Source: Apophysomyces variabilis (Eukaryota > Mucoromycota > Mucoromycetes > Mucorales > Mucoraceae). Taken from it: a DNA stretch of 64,000 nucleotides. This document shows, piece after piece, positions 33,722-45,294 of the stretch. Numbering within the stretch: the stretch's first letter is position 1; every line of letters begins with the position of its first letter. The notes under the pieces are model-generated. The model saw nothing but the letters and a program-made list of their open reading frames with translations, made no database searches and had not been told where the DNA came from. The stretch is from positions 123,513 through 187,512 of the forward strand of contig MZZL01000392.1 of assembly GCA_002749535.1 (NCBI GenBank), written 5' to 3'. The position numbers and the translations under genes were made by a program.

Positions 33722-34513
33722 CTAGCAGATGTATTCATTTCTGGTTATTTAGTTGATGCAATCGAGCCGTAGAATGAATAAAGCAGGATTTGACTCATGC
33801 TGTGATACAATTGCTCAACGTACTGATGCAAAAAGCACATATTATTTTTGGACGATAATTCGAAAAAGAATTTCATTCAGGAGTTTATTTATATCGTTTG
33901 GCGGCAATTTGCCATCGATCGTCATCAGCGAGTTCCTCATGGCCCGACTCAAGCAACCTAAACTTGGCAGAGCAGAAAGCCCTCTTTTGTCGTATTGACT
34001 TAAATCCATTTAATTCTATGAGAATGCATTCCGGGAAATAAAAAAAAAAAAAGACTTAGAAAGATGAAGCAAGAACAAGAAAATAACGGAATAAAACGGC
34101 AATGCAATATAAGCGAAGGAATAGAAGGGAAAAATAGTTCCTCAACTATCAAAATAGAGCAGCAAAAAAGTGGCAACAGGAAAGACAAGGTGAACAAAAT
34201 GCTCAAACAGATTGCATCACCTGGAGCCACTTGCTGCTCAATCTAGCTACACTGCCTTAATCATAGGTGTAAAACTTTTCACTTTATTGCTGTTGTGCTG
34301 ATGCATTTCATTCATTTGCCTCAAGAAATACAAATCGTAGTAGAGATGCTGCCAATACCGGCTACTGGGTTCCTTAGACACAATGCAAGCCAATTCAGCA
34401 GAATTGCTAATTTTCTAAAGCACATATCGTCTTTAAAGAATAAGGAACCGGCTATGGTAGACTTATCCGTCTGACCTCTCCTATTATTACATGCCATTTT
34501 GCAAAATACAACG
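33722..34513. other. No gene seen
   Basis: AT-rich DNA between the candidate exon and the tandem repeat array; only short frames without motifs. Confidence 0.5.
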
Positions 34514-35686
34514 TCAAGCACACGCGCAAGGGCTGTGAACTGCCGGTCTAGGACACATCGTCAAATCGTCAATCAGAACAAATTGACTACTTGAACACTG
34601 CCTCGCTCCTGTCAATATATACAAATGGCCATATAGTTTTGGGGGTACCGCTAGTAAAACTAGCCGCCTTCTAGACCTGCGTCCGCGAAGCCTCAGCCCG
34701 GAAGCACCCCATGGCCATCTCATCTTGCAAAAGTGTTGTCTATGTAGCATTAGTTAGCTCAAACTGCGACATGATCACTGTTTGTAGACAGAATACTTAT
34801 CTTATTCACAGCTTGACATTACTTACGCGAGACGAGCATCAAGCACACGCGCAAGAGCTGTGAACTGCCGGTCTAGGACACATCGTCAAATAGTCAATCA
34901 GAACAATTGACTACTTGAACGCTGCCTCGCTCCTGTCAATATATACAAATGGCCATATAGTTTTGGGGGTACCGCTAGTAAAACTAGCCGCCTTCTAGAC
35001 CTGCGTCCGCGAAGCCTCAGCCCGGAAGCACCCCATGGCCATCTCATCTTGCAAAAGTGTTGTCTATGTAGCATTAGTTAGCTCAAACTGCGATATGATC
35101 ACTGTTTGTAGACAGAATACTTATCTTATTCACAGCTTGACATTACTTACGCGAGACGAGCATCAAGCACACGCGCAAGAGCTGTGAACTGCCGGTCTAG
35201 GACACATCGTCAAATCGTCAATCAGAACAATTGACTACTTGAACGCTGCCTCGCTCCTGTCAATATATACAAATGGCCATATAGTTTTGGGGGTACCGCT
35301 AGTAAAACTAGCCGCCTTCTAGACCTGCGTCCGCGAAGCCTCAGCCCGGAAGCACCCCATGGCCATCTCATCTTGCAAAAGTGTTGTCTATATAGCATCA
35401 GTTAGCTTAGACTGCGACATGATCACTGTTTCTAAACAGAATACTTATCTTATTCAAAACTCGACATTACTTACGCGAGACAAGCGTCAAGCACACGCGC
35501 AAGAGCTGTGAACTGCCGGTCTAGGACACATCGTCAAATCGTCAATCAGAACAATTGACTACTTGAACGCTGCCTCGCTCCTGTCAATATATACAAATGG
35601 CCATATAGTTTTGGGGGTACCGCTAGTAAAACTAGCCGCCTTCTAGACCTGCGTCCGCAAAGCCTCAGCCCGGAAGCACCCTATGG
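34514..35686. repeat. Tandem array, ~3.6 copies of a 324-bp unit
   Basis: Unit starts (TCAAGCACACGCGCAAG) fall at 34514, 34839, 35163 and 35487, so periods are 325, 324 and 324 bp. The fourth copy stops after about 200 bp. Copies 1-3 are nearly identical, while the junction between copies 3 and 4 carries more changes. Each unit holds a 6-bp hairpin (GCTAGT-AAA-ACTAGC) and no coding frame conserved through the unit. Flanking DNA on the left does not continue the repeat. Confidence 0.95.
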
Positions 35687-37393
35687 GCACAGTTTGCATG
35701 TCTTTGCTCTTAGAGGTTGAAGTGCACAGTTTCCATGGCCCATTCCCGCTTATGCAACTTGTTAGTTATGATGTCATCACCCCCTTATTCGAGTTTCAGA
35801 GACCGGCGCTCGTTTTCGCATCATTTTCGTCCAATGCGACGGGAGTCTAACGTTCAGACCAGTTTCACCAGCTCAACGAACTTCTGCAAAAATCAGCTCT
35901 TTGCATTCATAACCATAGCATAGAGAAATACAACACCGCAGGCATTTGTCTTTCGAATGCTTGCCTGTCATACAGAGCACTGATCTCCTTAGGCATGCAG
36001 ACCTTCGTACGAATGAATGTTATTTATCCTCAGGACAGCGTAGTCGAGCCTCTTTGCTGAGCTGGTATTACTGGGCGGCATGTTGGTTTCCATCGAACAA
36101 TTTCTGAAGGACTGGCTTGACTTCTCCACCCATTACTCTTGATGTTCTGTGACGCTTCTACAAGACGTCTTGCATGAATCTGCTCCTTGTTACGGGAGTA
36201 AAATATGCCGGACAGTTCACGCCGCTCCATGCATGCGCTGCCCTGTACTTGCGTCGTCTCGCTTTCAATGGGACTTCGCCTCACTGTTATAGTAGAGATC
36301 CAAGCAGTGATGAACCACGATTCCATGAACCATGCAATCCAGTGTTGTCTCCATGTGTCACGCATGTATAAGGTCGTGCCAGTCTTGTTGATTGTCTAGA
36401 TTGAAAAGTTGTTGCCAAGACAATAGAGTTTGTCGAAAAATTGCAAATAGAAAGTTAGTAATATCAATTGCATTGCCTGTTGGTAAGAAGGGCGTTCAAT
36501 AAGGAAACCTGACGTCGTATGGTAGCGGTAAAAGTCTAAGAGTTCCATATCGAAAGCATACAAGAGCAATAAAGCACAGTGTAGTAGCATCCGTATTACC
36601 GCCAAACCGCACAACTCTAGTTTCCGGGTAAACATGGTTTATCTATTCCATATATACTCGAAAATTAGAATATAATTGCACACTACAGTTGGCAAAATAC
36701 TATTGCTATATGGGTCTGGATAAAGCAAAGTGACAGTTATTGACTAGCTAATGCCGCATCCGTGTGCAAGGCGGAATGGTTACCATTGTATTGGCTTCAA
36801 ACTTCATATGCAAAAAAAAAAATTGTGCGACCGCTTAGAAATAAAGATATTGCGTTCAATCAACTACTTTACGATATGGATTTACTTGTGTATTATTTAC
36901 ATTGTAACAAAAATTAGTCAAAAATGGCTAATCGTTTGTATGTCCTTGGGTATTTAGTCAAAGTCATACAACATCCTATTTCCAGCCCTCAGCTGTATAT
37001 ACGCGTACTATAGCTGTTCCACAGTGAATCCACTAGTTCAGCAATACTTCTTTGCATTGGAGTGGGAAGTTATATTGCTAATTACCATTTTTAACCAGGT
37101 TACACAGGTATTCTATTGGTACGATAGCGCCAGATACAATTGGGGAGACCAATCTACTGATAGCCTGCTGCGGAACATACTAGCAACTTTATTTATGGCT
37201 TTTTGTTTATGTGGATTGTCCAGAAATTTAAATAGGATTAACTACCTACATGACAAAGCGCAACTTTTCCGAGCCCTGCTTAATTTGTATTCTTTTTTTT
37301 TTCTTCTTACTGCTGATGTACCCATTTTTTATGGCTACTACCCATAACCGATTTTTCTAGTACTACCATTATATACGTTAAGCGCAACAGAAA
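35687..37393. other. Gene-poor region after the tandem array
   Basis: No recognisable gene. A plus-strand frame at 37024-37347 (107 codons, several hydrophobic segments) and a minus-strand frame at 36030-36365 are the longest; neither shows a known motif. The region is AT-rich. Confidence 0.4.
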
Positions 37394-39524
37394 ATGTCAA
37401 TTCCATGGTAAAATATAACGGAGGCCAATCTATGACCGAACTAACGTTGGTATTGGCTTAGGGATTCGTTTCAATGGCTCCAGGAAAACTTTACGGACCG
37501 GAACGTCCTGTTTGGTTTCTTTACGCGTGCGGGGTGCATGGCTGTAGATCGGAAGAAAGCTGAAGCGCAGTTTGTCGAAGCTGTGTTGAAGTGTCAACAG
37601 CTGTCAGATGATAAGAGAATCAAAAATTGGGCAGATGATATAGTTGCTGCTAGATTCAAGGTATGTTTAGTTTTCGCGCCCTCGTTCATACATGGTTTTG
37701 CGCTGAATAGCATTTCGGCACCGTAACAGTGCTTAGACACGGACGACATGGAACAATTCTGGGGCTCACGTGCAATTTGCGAGGAAGTGGTTAGAGAGGT
37801 AAAACGTGCCGTATTTGTCGCGTCCCAACGTCAATTTATCAATATGACGCCTGAAACGTTTACCGCGTCAACTTCTGAAACAAGATCAAGCCCTTCAAGC
37901 AGCGCTCAAAAGGAAACGCACCTTAAAATACGCAGAATCGAGGTACAAAATGTGGGGTTCGTCATTACCTTTATTTGAACTATCCTCTTGCTTCTGTAGA
38001 TTACGGAAAAAGATAGTGTATTCATTGAGGGCCTAAGCGTGTCCATAGGATCATGTATTAGAACAAGCGCTGCGAATTCCCTAGAAGGCGGTCTTTCATG
38101 CAGCAAGCACGCGATGTATACCATTGGGTAAGATGTCTTACTGCAGCTTGAGGGTGATCTGCAACAACTATTAACAAGCTTCCCTAAAAAACACGTAGTT
38201 TAGGCATGAACAACGTCATTGACATCTCTGACTTATCACCATCCGGGCAGATGTCAATTTTCACAAAGGTCCAGCAAGCGGAGATAATATCGCGGTTTAC
38301 CGATGTTCCCCCTTTCAAAGACCTGTCAAACGAAAAGTTACAAAGTATAACCAAGGTAGCATTCCTGACTTTTCATTCCCCAACCGTTCTCTAAGGAGCG
38401 TTAACCTGCGGCCATCTCTTACATAGCGCTTATCCAAGAACCGGAGAGCAAAGCATGCTGTGAATGCTACCTATGAATTCATTCAGGAGAGCAAAGGCAG
38501 CCAAGCTGCGATCGGAAGAATACATTGTCACCTGTAGTTATCCCACTGTTAAAGCGTATTTAAGTTTTGCGTTTTCATTGCTCTTTTCATAGATTCGAAC
38601 TCCATGCTTATGACCCTTGCATATTCGATCCTGACTCGCTATCTCGTCTCTCTGAAGCTGATTTCGTTGTTAAATTCTGGTCTCCTATAATCGAAAGGCT
38701 CTTCCTGGGCTCAGATCTCAGACCACAATGGTAAGGATGAGTTGCTAATCAGAGTTAGCTTTCTTTAATTTTTGCCTTGTTTTACGTATAGGGGGGACAC
38801 AATACCCGAGACGTCGAAGCCCTTAATCCGTTCCAAGAGCGGGAAGCCGCTCAAAATGGATCTTAGGATCGTCTGTTTAAGTACGGAGAAAGATACGGAC
38901 GTTTCCTCGGGCGAATTTGCAAAGCGTGTAGTCAACCACAAGTACTTTCGTGACAAGCTAAAACTTGTAATCTCAGCAAAACAGCAGCTGAACGAAATCG
39001 TGCGGTTGTACAAGCTGACGCCCGAGGAAGCAAAGGGCTTGAAGGTCGCCATGCTGCAGGTGATGGGTAAGAGCAAACCATTTTGCTTTAGTATAACTAC
39101 GGGGAAATTGGCCCGTTCTCTTGTATTCTAAATCACAGTATATAGGGACCGCGGCGGAGCTGCACAGCCTGCAGCTGGTCGACAATGGGCTTTACGTCGT
39201 GCAAAACCTCCAGTCTTTCAGCTTGCCGACCACGCTGCAGGACATGCGCCAGGAAATGGCCCTGCTAATCCGTGGATTGTCCATGTTCAGGGTACGCCAT
39301 ACTGTATGCTCCATGCGTTTTTGCCAACTGATTTTTGAATTTTTTTTTCTTTGGTCTATTAGTCGATGAGTGTTGATCTGCGTGAAAAATGCTCCTATTT
39401 CCACAAGCAGATCAATCGAAAAGATATGCGGGATATGACAAGCAACGGTTCCCAGCCAGCGTCCCCCCTAGCCAATGAATGGATTCGGGGTGTCTGGGTA
39501 TTCCCAGAACACAACGACCAGTGA
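37394..39524 (+). CDS. Uncharacterised Mucoromycota-type protein, ten exons, intact
   Basis: Exons: 37394-37407, 37462-37660, 37730-37942, 38000-38127, 38199-38355, 38427-38533, 38593-38730, 38792-39066, 39146-39291, 39363-39524. All junctions are GT-AG, introns are 54-79 nt, and phases agree throughout, giving 512 residues. The N-terminal third is helical and polar. The conserved core runs EADFVVKFWSPIIERLF, then GKPLKMDLRIV, GEFAKRVVNHKYFRDKLK, VAMLQVMG and DNGLYVVQNLQSFSLPTTL. I recall this block order from many uncharacterised proteins in Mucoromycota genomes, where the family is multicopy; no function is known to me. The K-M-D-L-R-I-V strand followed by a GEF motif is faintly like a PD-(D/E)XK nuclease core, which is speculation. 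The first exon (14 nt, MSIPW) is the least certain part. Confidence 0.72.
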
Positions 39525-40612
39525 TCCAAATATGTAAGAGCTCTTATATGCTTGGTTTCCAAAGCTTATCCAATACATGTAAAAGAATTTTTAAATAAAA
39601 ACATAAGCAAAATCCCCAATCAAGAATCGTGAGAAAGAAAAAAAAACTGTTGACTTTGCAGGGCTGCACTGTTATATTAAGCTACGAAGCGCAAATGTTG
39701 TATTGTCTTGTTTTTTCAGGCAATGATGACCATTTCCAAAATGCACAAGAAATCGTGAGGTCTTCTTCCTTATTTCGCCGTGTTATAGTAAAAAAGTGGC
39801 ATTTATAGCAGAGGAAAATGGCTTCTATATATTTACATCTGAGCTACTTTCTATTGCCATGCAAATTCCCATAAATAACAGGTTAAAACAAGAGAAGCAC
39901 TGGAAACATGGGCGCGATAATTTATTCATCGTTGTCAGCAATCTTTGAGATACTATCTTGAACGAAATAAGTTTGCAGCCACGACACCATCCAAAGATCC
40001 CATAGAAGCTTCCTAGGAACGTCTGTAGATGCTACAGGACACATCATGAAGCAGAAAAGCTACGAATAGACGATATAAGTCGCGGTCTCATTTTTAAGGA
40101 CGGTGTGGCCAGCATGACATAGCCGATTGGAGATCAGCTGGCGGAGATTATCTACGGTGCACCGAAACCAAGGCATGGCTGTACAAAGTGCTCATGAAGC
40201 AAAAGTTCCATCAAGACCATGGTAAAGGGAAAGAAAATTAGCAGGTATATTTTTTGCTTATGATCCTGCTAAAGGCTTTGAATAGAAATGACAACTGAAT
40301 TTGGGAAGCCAATTATTTCCGATGACCCTTGGAAAAACTGGCCTGTCTGGTCTATGGCCAACTTGTTGAAGAATCACACCTTTATAAGTCGCCCTTGTTC
40401 TGGTTATGCGTGTATCTGTCTTATATTCTAAGGAAACAAGGCATCTTCTAGTTCTACTGCGTTAGGGTTTCTTCCCCTTGGATGTGTTACGTAGTAAAAT
40501 TGAGATGCTGATTCATGCACTCTTTCCCAAGCCACCTTTTGACTCATTGATCGACCACGTTTCGCAAGGAATAAAAAAAAAGCAACGTATTGTCTTTTGG
40601 TACTTTGTTCTC
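39525..40612. other. No gene seen
   Basis: Downstream flank of the ten-exon gene and upstream region of GAR transformylase; short frames only. Confidence 0.5.
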
Positions 40613-40677
40613 GCTTTCTCTCTCCCTCTCTCTCTCTCACTCTCTCTGTGTGTGTGTGTTCCACTCTTCTTTTCTCC
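40613..40677 (+). promoter_or_regulatory. Pyrimidine-rich leader with (TC)n and (TG)n runs
   Basis: C/T-rich tract with TC repeats (about 40615-40646) then TG repeats (40647-40660), ending at the ATG of the GAR transformylase gene. An in-frame ATG at 40597 would translate this tract into a low-complexity leader and was not chosen. Confidence 0.5.
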
Positions 40678-41292
40678 ATGGCAAATACACCTACCATTAT
40701 TGTCCTCATTTCTGGCTCTGGCACCAACTTACAGGCATTGATTGATGCTGTCCAGTCTGGCACCCTCAAGGCCAACATCATTCGAGTCATTTCGAACCGT
40801 AGGAACGCGTTTGGGTTGGAACGAGCAGCCAAGGCGGGTATTCCGACACAGACCGTCTCGCTCAAGCAATTCAAGGATAGAGGTCAGACCCGTGAGGACT
40901 TTGATGTGCATGTGGCCAAACTCATTCAGGAGCACAAGCCGGACTTGGTTGTCCTGGCGGGGTGGATGCATATCTTGTCGGCCGACTTTTTATCGTATTT
41001 CCCACGAAACAACGTGATGAATCTTCATCCAGCCCTTCCTGGCCAATTCGATGGTGCCCATGCGATTGAACGGGCCTACGAAGCCTACAAAGAAGGTCGC
41101 ATCCAACACACAGGAGTCATGGTCCACAAAGTCATTGCTGATGTTGACCGTGGCGAAGTCATTCTCCAAAGGGAAGTCCCTATTCTGGAAACCGATACAC
41201 TCGAAGACTTGGAAAACCGAATTCACACAGTTGAACATGAGATCATTGTCGACGGAGCCAAACGCTTTCTGGAGCTGCTGACCGAAAATTAA
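40678..41292 (+). CDS. ADE8: Phosphoribosylglycinamide formyltransferase (GAR transformylase)
   Basis: Third step of de novo purine synthesis: transfers the formyl group of 10-formyltetrahydrofolate to GAR in the cytosol. A single exon of 204 residues, about the size of the stand-alone yeast and bacterial enzyme. The N-terminal phosphate-binding loop is LISGSGTNLQALIDA. Catalytic Asn and His lie in MNLHPALPGQFDGAHAI and the catalytic Asp in HKVIADVDRGEVI. The substrate helix region RNAFGLERAAKAGIP is typical. The start MANTPT is used because upst­ream codons only translate the pyrimidine leader. In animals this activity is the C-terminal domain of a trifunctional protein; here it is separate, as in other fungi. 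Confidence 0.96.
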   Translation: MANTPTIIVLISGSGTNLQALIDAVQSGTLKANIIRVISNRRNAFGLERAAKAGIPTQTVSLKQFKDRGQTREDFDVHVAKLIQEHKPDLVVLAGWMHILSADFLSYFPRNNVMNLHPALPGQFDGAHAIERAYEAYKEGRIQHTGVMVHKVIADVDRGEVILQREVPILETDTLEDLENRIHTVEHEIIVDGAKRFLELLTEN

Positions 41293-41607
41293 AGATGAAA
41301 AAGAGAAAATTGTAGAGAAAAAAAAAGAAAAACAAGCCCCGTGGATTTAGCATGGTTGTAAATATATGATCGTTACCATCCCTTTTCATTTCCATTTTTT
41401 ATTTTGTCTCTTAACGTAGCCAATCTCAGTGCGTGGACCGCCTGAAAAGAAGAAAGGACTAAGTATTGTTGCATCCTGTCCGTCATCTATAAACAATTAC
41501 AATCAATGGGTCTAAGAAATCAGAAAGGATGGTCTTATTTTGTATGTTTATTATGCATATTTGCAAGGAGAGAAAAACCAAAACCAAAAAAAAAAAAAAA
41601 AAAAAAA
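41293..41607. other. 3' flank before the assembly gap
   Basis: A-rich downstream flank of GAR transformylase, ending in a poly-A run (about 41586-41607) that borders the gap. Confidence 0.6.
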
Positions 41608-42264
41608 NNNNNNNNNNNNNNNNNNNNNNNNNNNNNNNNNNNNNNNNNNNNNNNNNNNNNNNNNNNNNNNNNNNNNNNNNNNNNNNNNNNNNNNNNNNNN
41701 NNNNNNNNNNNNNNNNNNNNNNNNNNNNNNNNNNNNNNNNNNNNNNNNNNNNNNNNNNNNNNNNNNNNNNNNNNNNNNNNNNNNNNNNNNNNNNNNNNNN
41801 NNNNNNNNNNNNNNNNNNNNNNNNNNNNNNNNNNNNNNNNNNNNNNNNNNNNNNNNNNNNNNNNNNNNNNNNNNNNNNNNNNNNNNNNNNNNNNNNNNNN
41901 NNNNNNNNNNNNNNNNNNNNNNNNNNNNNNNNNNNNNNNNNNNNNNNNNNNNNNNNNNNNNNNNNNNNNNNNNNNNNNNNNNNNNNNNNNNNNNNNNNNN
42001 NNNNNNNNNNNNNNNNNNNNNNNNNNNNNNNNNNNNNNNNNNNNNNNNNNNNNNNNNNNNNNNNNNNNNNNNNNNNNNNNNNNNNNNNNNNNNNNNNNNN
42101 NNNNNNNNNNNNNNNNNNNNNNNNNNNNNNNNNNNNNNNNNNNNNNNNNNNNNNNNNNNNNNNNNNNNNNNNNNNNNNNNNNNNNNNNNNNNNNNNNNNN
42201 NNNNNNNNNNNNNNNNNNNNNNNNNNNNNNNNNNNNNNNNNNNNNNNNNNNNNNNNNNNNNNNN
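41608..42264. other. Assembly gap
   Basis: 657 N flanked by poly-A on the left and A/G-rich sequence on the right. It lies 30 bp beyond the stop codon of the HMG-box gene. Frames crossing it are artificial. Confidence 0.99.
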
Positions 42265-42294
42265 AGAGAAAAAAAAGAAAAAGAAGGAGGAGTT

Positions 42295-43572
42295 TTACAA
42301 TGATTCTGGAGGATTGATCTCTGGCTGCCAGGCCATCATAGGTGTAGTGTTTGAAGTAGTAGTAGCAGTAGCAGTACTAGAAACAGGTGCAGAAGTGGTA
42401 ATGGATGTAGTAGTTGTAGTAGTAGTGACTGTAGGTGCTGCGGGTACTTCTGCTGTGGTCGGCAACAGTGCTGCATCTCCATTTAAGTTAGGTGTTGTCA
42501 TCGTGGTCGTAGTATTAGTAGGTTCTTCGTTGATGACGGCTGCCACTTCTTCTCTTGTTACAAATCCATCTTCTTCCTCTCCTCCCGAGGCCAGCATGGG
42601 ATCGCTTCCCAGAGGATCAAAAGATTGTCCAGGGGAAGACATGACAGACGCCGTGACCGAGTCACCTACTGGATGAGTGCTCGTATACGATTTCATTGCT
42701 TCTTCGTATTCTTCCATTTCTTTCTTATACATGTCATAGTATTTCTGTGCAGTAAGAAAGGGACACAATATTAAGTTAGCTGTTGTATAGGGTAGGAGTC
42801 AATGCATTTTATTACCTGTTTTTCTTCCTTTTTAAGACTCTTCCACCGTTGACCTAGGATTTTTGTGACCTCACCCAAGTTTTCCTGAGGATATTGATCT
42901 TTGATCTTGTCTCGTTCTAATCGACAGTAGAGGAAAAAGACATTACCAGGGCCTTTTGGAGCATTTGGATCTTTTTTTCTTCGAGGGGGTTTTGCACCCA
43001 ACATTTTATCCAATCGTCCATGCTTGCCCGTTTGCCGCTAAACAACCATCATCATCGATTGACAGGTTAGAGAGATGGATGATAATAACCCAAATATAAA
43101 TAAATAAAAAATTGCGTGTTGTGTGTATACCAATTCAGGGTCATCATGAGATAATAGTTCAGATCCAACGTCAGAATGGTCACTGTCGATGCTCGGTTGT
43201 ATTTTCTCCATCCGGTCCAGTAACAAGCTATTACAAAAAAAAATTCAGCTCTATTTTTTTTTTGCCCTTTCACACCAAAGGAAAAAGGGTAAAAACATAC
43301 GTTCTTTCCAACTTGAGGTGTTTAATACTTTTACGTGCCTTGTAAAGTCTTACATTGAGCGAGTCATTTTCCTGCATGAGAAAATGAACAAGAGTTGGTT
43401 TTTTCTATGTTTGTTGTTTTTTCTTACGTCTTCAATGTCTCGAATGCGTTTCTTCAACTCCTTGTATTTTGCTTTCAGTTTCAGGTCTGATATAGAAGTG
43501 GTTTGGTTTTCGATGAGTTACAGTTGGTTAAGAATAGGGGGGGTGGGGTTGCGTTATTTTACCGTCAGCCAT
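42295..43572 (-). CDS. HMG-box protein, Nhp10/Nht1-like
   Basis: Probable chromatin-binding protein of 302 residues. Six exons on the minus strand: 43572-43563, 43486-43428, 43371-43301, 43227-43131, 43037-42816, 42744-42295, all in phase. The N-terminus is a charged helix likely to be a coiled coil (LKLKAKYKELKKRIRDIE and KARKSIKHLKLERT). A single HMG box follows (DPNAPKGPGNVFFLYCRL, then GEVTKILGQRWKSL, then KYYDMYKKEMEEYEEA). The C-terminal ~110 residues are Thr/Pro-rich low complexity. A coiled coil before one HMG box is the layout of the INO80-complex subunits Nhp10 (budding yeast) and Nht1 (fission yeast); that assignment is an inference from layout. The start exon is only 10 nt (ATG GCT GAC G). 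Confidence 0.85.
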
Positions 43573-45294
43573 GTTGTTGAAGGCGCGTTGATCAGATGGA
43601 GACGATCGTTGGTGTTTTGGGGGAAGAAAAGAAAAGGGCCAAAAAAGAAAAAAGGAAAGCGGAAGGGGAGCTTCAATTGCTATTATTATTATTTTTTTTT
43701 GGTTTCATAAGAGTGAGTTCTTTCTGAAGTGAAAAGGATTTTCAACCAACAGTGACCCATTTTACGAAAAGGCGCCCCACCATCATCGAACTCCCGGAGG
43801 CTGAATATTTAACCGGAGATGATCTGAACTTGTTGGCATACACACACGAGGGCAAGAAAAAAAAATAAAAAATAAAACATCTTTCCTTCTCAAAGCACTG
43901 AAATGCCTTTGATTAGCCATAAGCTAATGAAATCGATGTATATAAAATAGGATGATCATTCGAAAGAAAGGATATCTATCTTCGTTTCTATTCCACCACT
44001 GGAGAGAGATTTGCTGATTTTATTTTAGGCACCGATCTCCTCACCTGCACCATACCTTGACTAAAAGGTTATACACCACTCGCTACATGGCCTTTGCATC
44101 CTTCTCTTCCAAAAGAATAAAATTGCCATACAGATGGCTCTATCAAAACTGAAAGACAAGGTAAAAAAAAGAAAGAAAAGAAACATAGGAAAAAAATAAT
44201 ATGAATAATTCTTGTAGCTAGTGTGATCGGGTGAGATGATCCTCTCTTGATTAGGGAAAAAAGGAATAGGAACTTTTTCTTTTTCGTTTGGAGGTCAGTG
44301 AAATGTAAGACACGAATGAGTAAAAAGCAAAGCAAACAAACAGGATGATCACAACCATCAGATCCCATTCATACTTCAAGCGCCGATTTAACATAGAAAA
44401 GTTGAGTTTGGGTCTCCTCAGCCTAACCAATGTCTTTCCGCACCTGTTACATCTCCTTTTTCCTTTTCCCAAGCAAAACTATATTGATAGCCAATTAATA
44501 GATGCCCCTTCACCGTAAAAAACGTTTGCGCAATAAACATTGAATTTGAAGAGGATTCCATGATAGATAAATTTATCTCCAGCCATTTCAGCAGTATCAA
44601 CTATTTTCTTGGACTACACAAAACAGTACGGCAGATATTCACAATAGTCAAGTGTTGGTTCGCTGAACGACCTCCAAGGTACAAAAATATAATGACGAAC
44701 TGTAATCAAAGGACAAGTTAGAGATTGTATACAGGTTCTCCAACGTTATCATCAGGAATGGAAGACTTAACAAGAGGGAGGAAATCATTGTAGAGAATAA
44801 AGCTTTAGACTAGGTGGATAGGAAATTCTTCGATTTGGTTATTGAGAAAAAGTGGACAGCAAAGGAGGCAACAATGGCCACTAGCATCGCACAGTATTGG
44901 AATTAATGGTCAGAAACTATCCGTCCAATTTATCTATTTTACCTCATTTGCAATTCATTAAAATGAACAATGATGGGGCTATCTTGCTGTTTTCCACTAG
45001 TCCGGTGACTTGTTGCTTCCTTTGTATAATAACTGAAGTTTGCGTCGTTGGACATTTATAAAGAAAATTGAAGTAAATATCTTTGGGTTACTAGACTATT
45101 GTATGCAAGGGGTGATAATCACAGTACAGTATCACGTCAGCCATAGTACAACTGTCTATGGCAATGCACTTGGTCTTTTCAGGTTCGTGTCCAAAAGCGG
45201 GAATTTTTCCGGGGATTTAATTTCGCAAGTCACAAAATAATTTTACGTCAACTTTTTGGGTCGCATTTGTTTTTGTTGAAGCCTACCTTTGGTC
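43573..45294. other. No gene seen between divergent genes
   Basis: About 1.7 kb of AT-rich DNA between the starts of the HMG-box gene (minus) and RNA14 (plus). Frames are short and contain many homopolymer runs. Confidence 0.5.

Noticed and set aside
40597..40677. Upstream start for GAR transformylase adding 27 residues
   Set aside because: The extension only translates the TC/TG-rich leader, and the usual N-terminus begins just before the IIVLISGSGTN strand.
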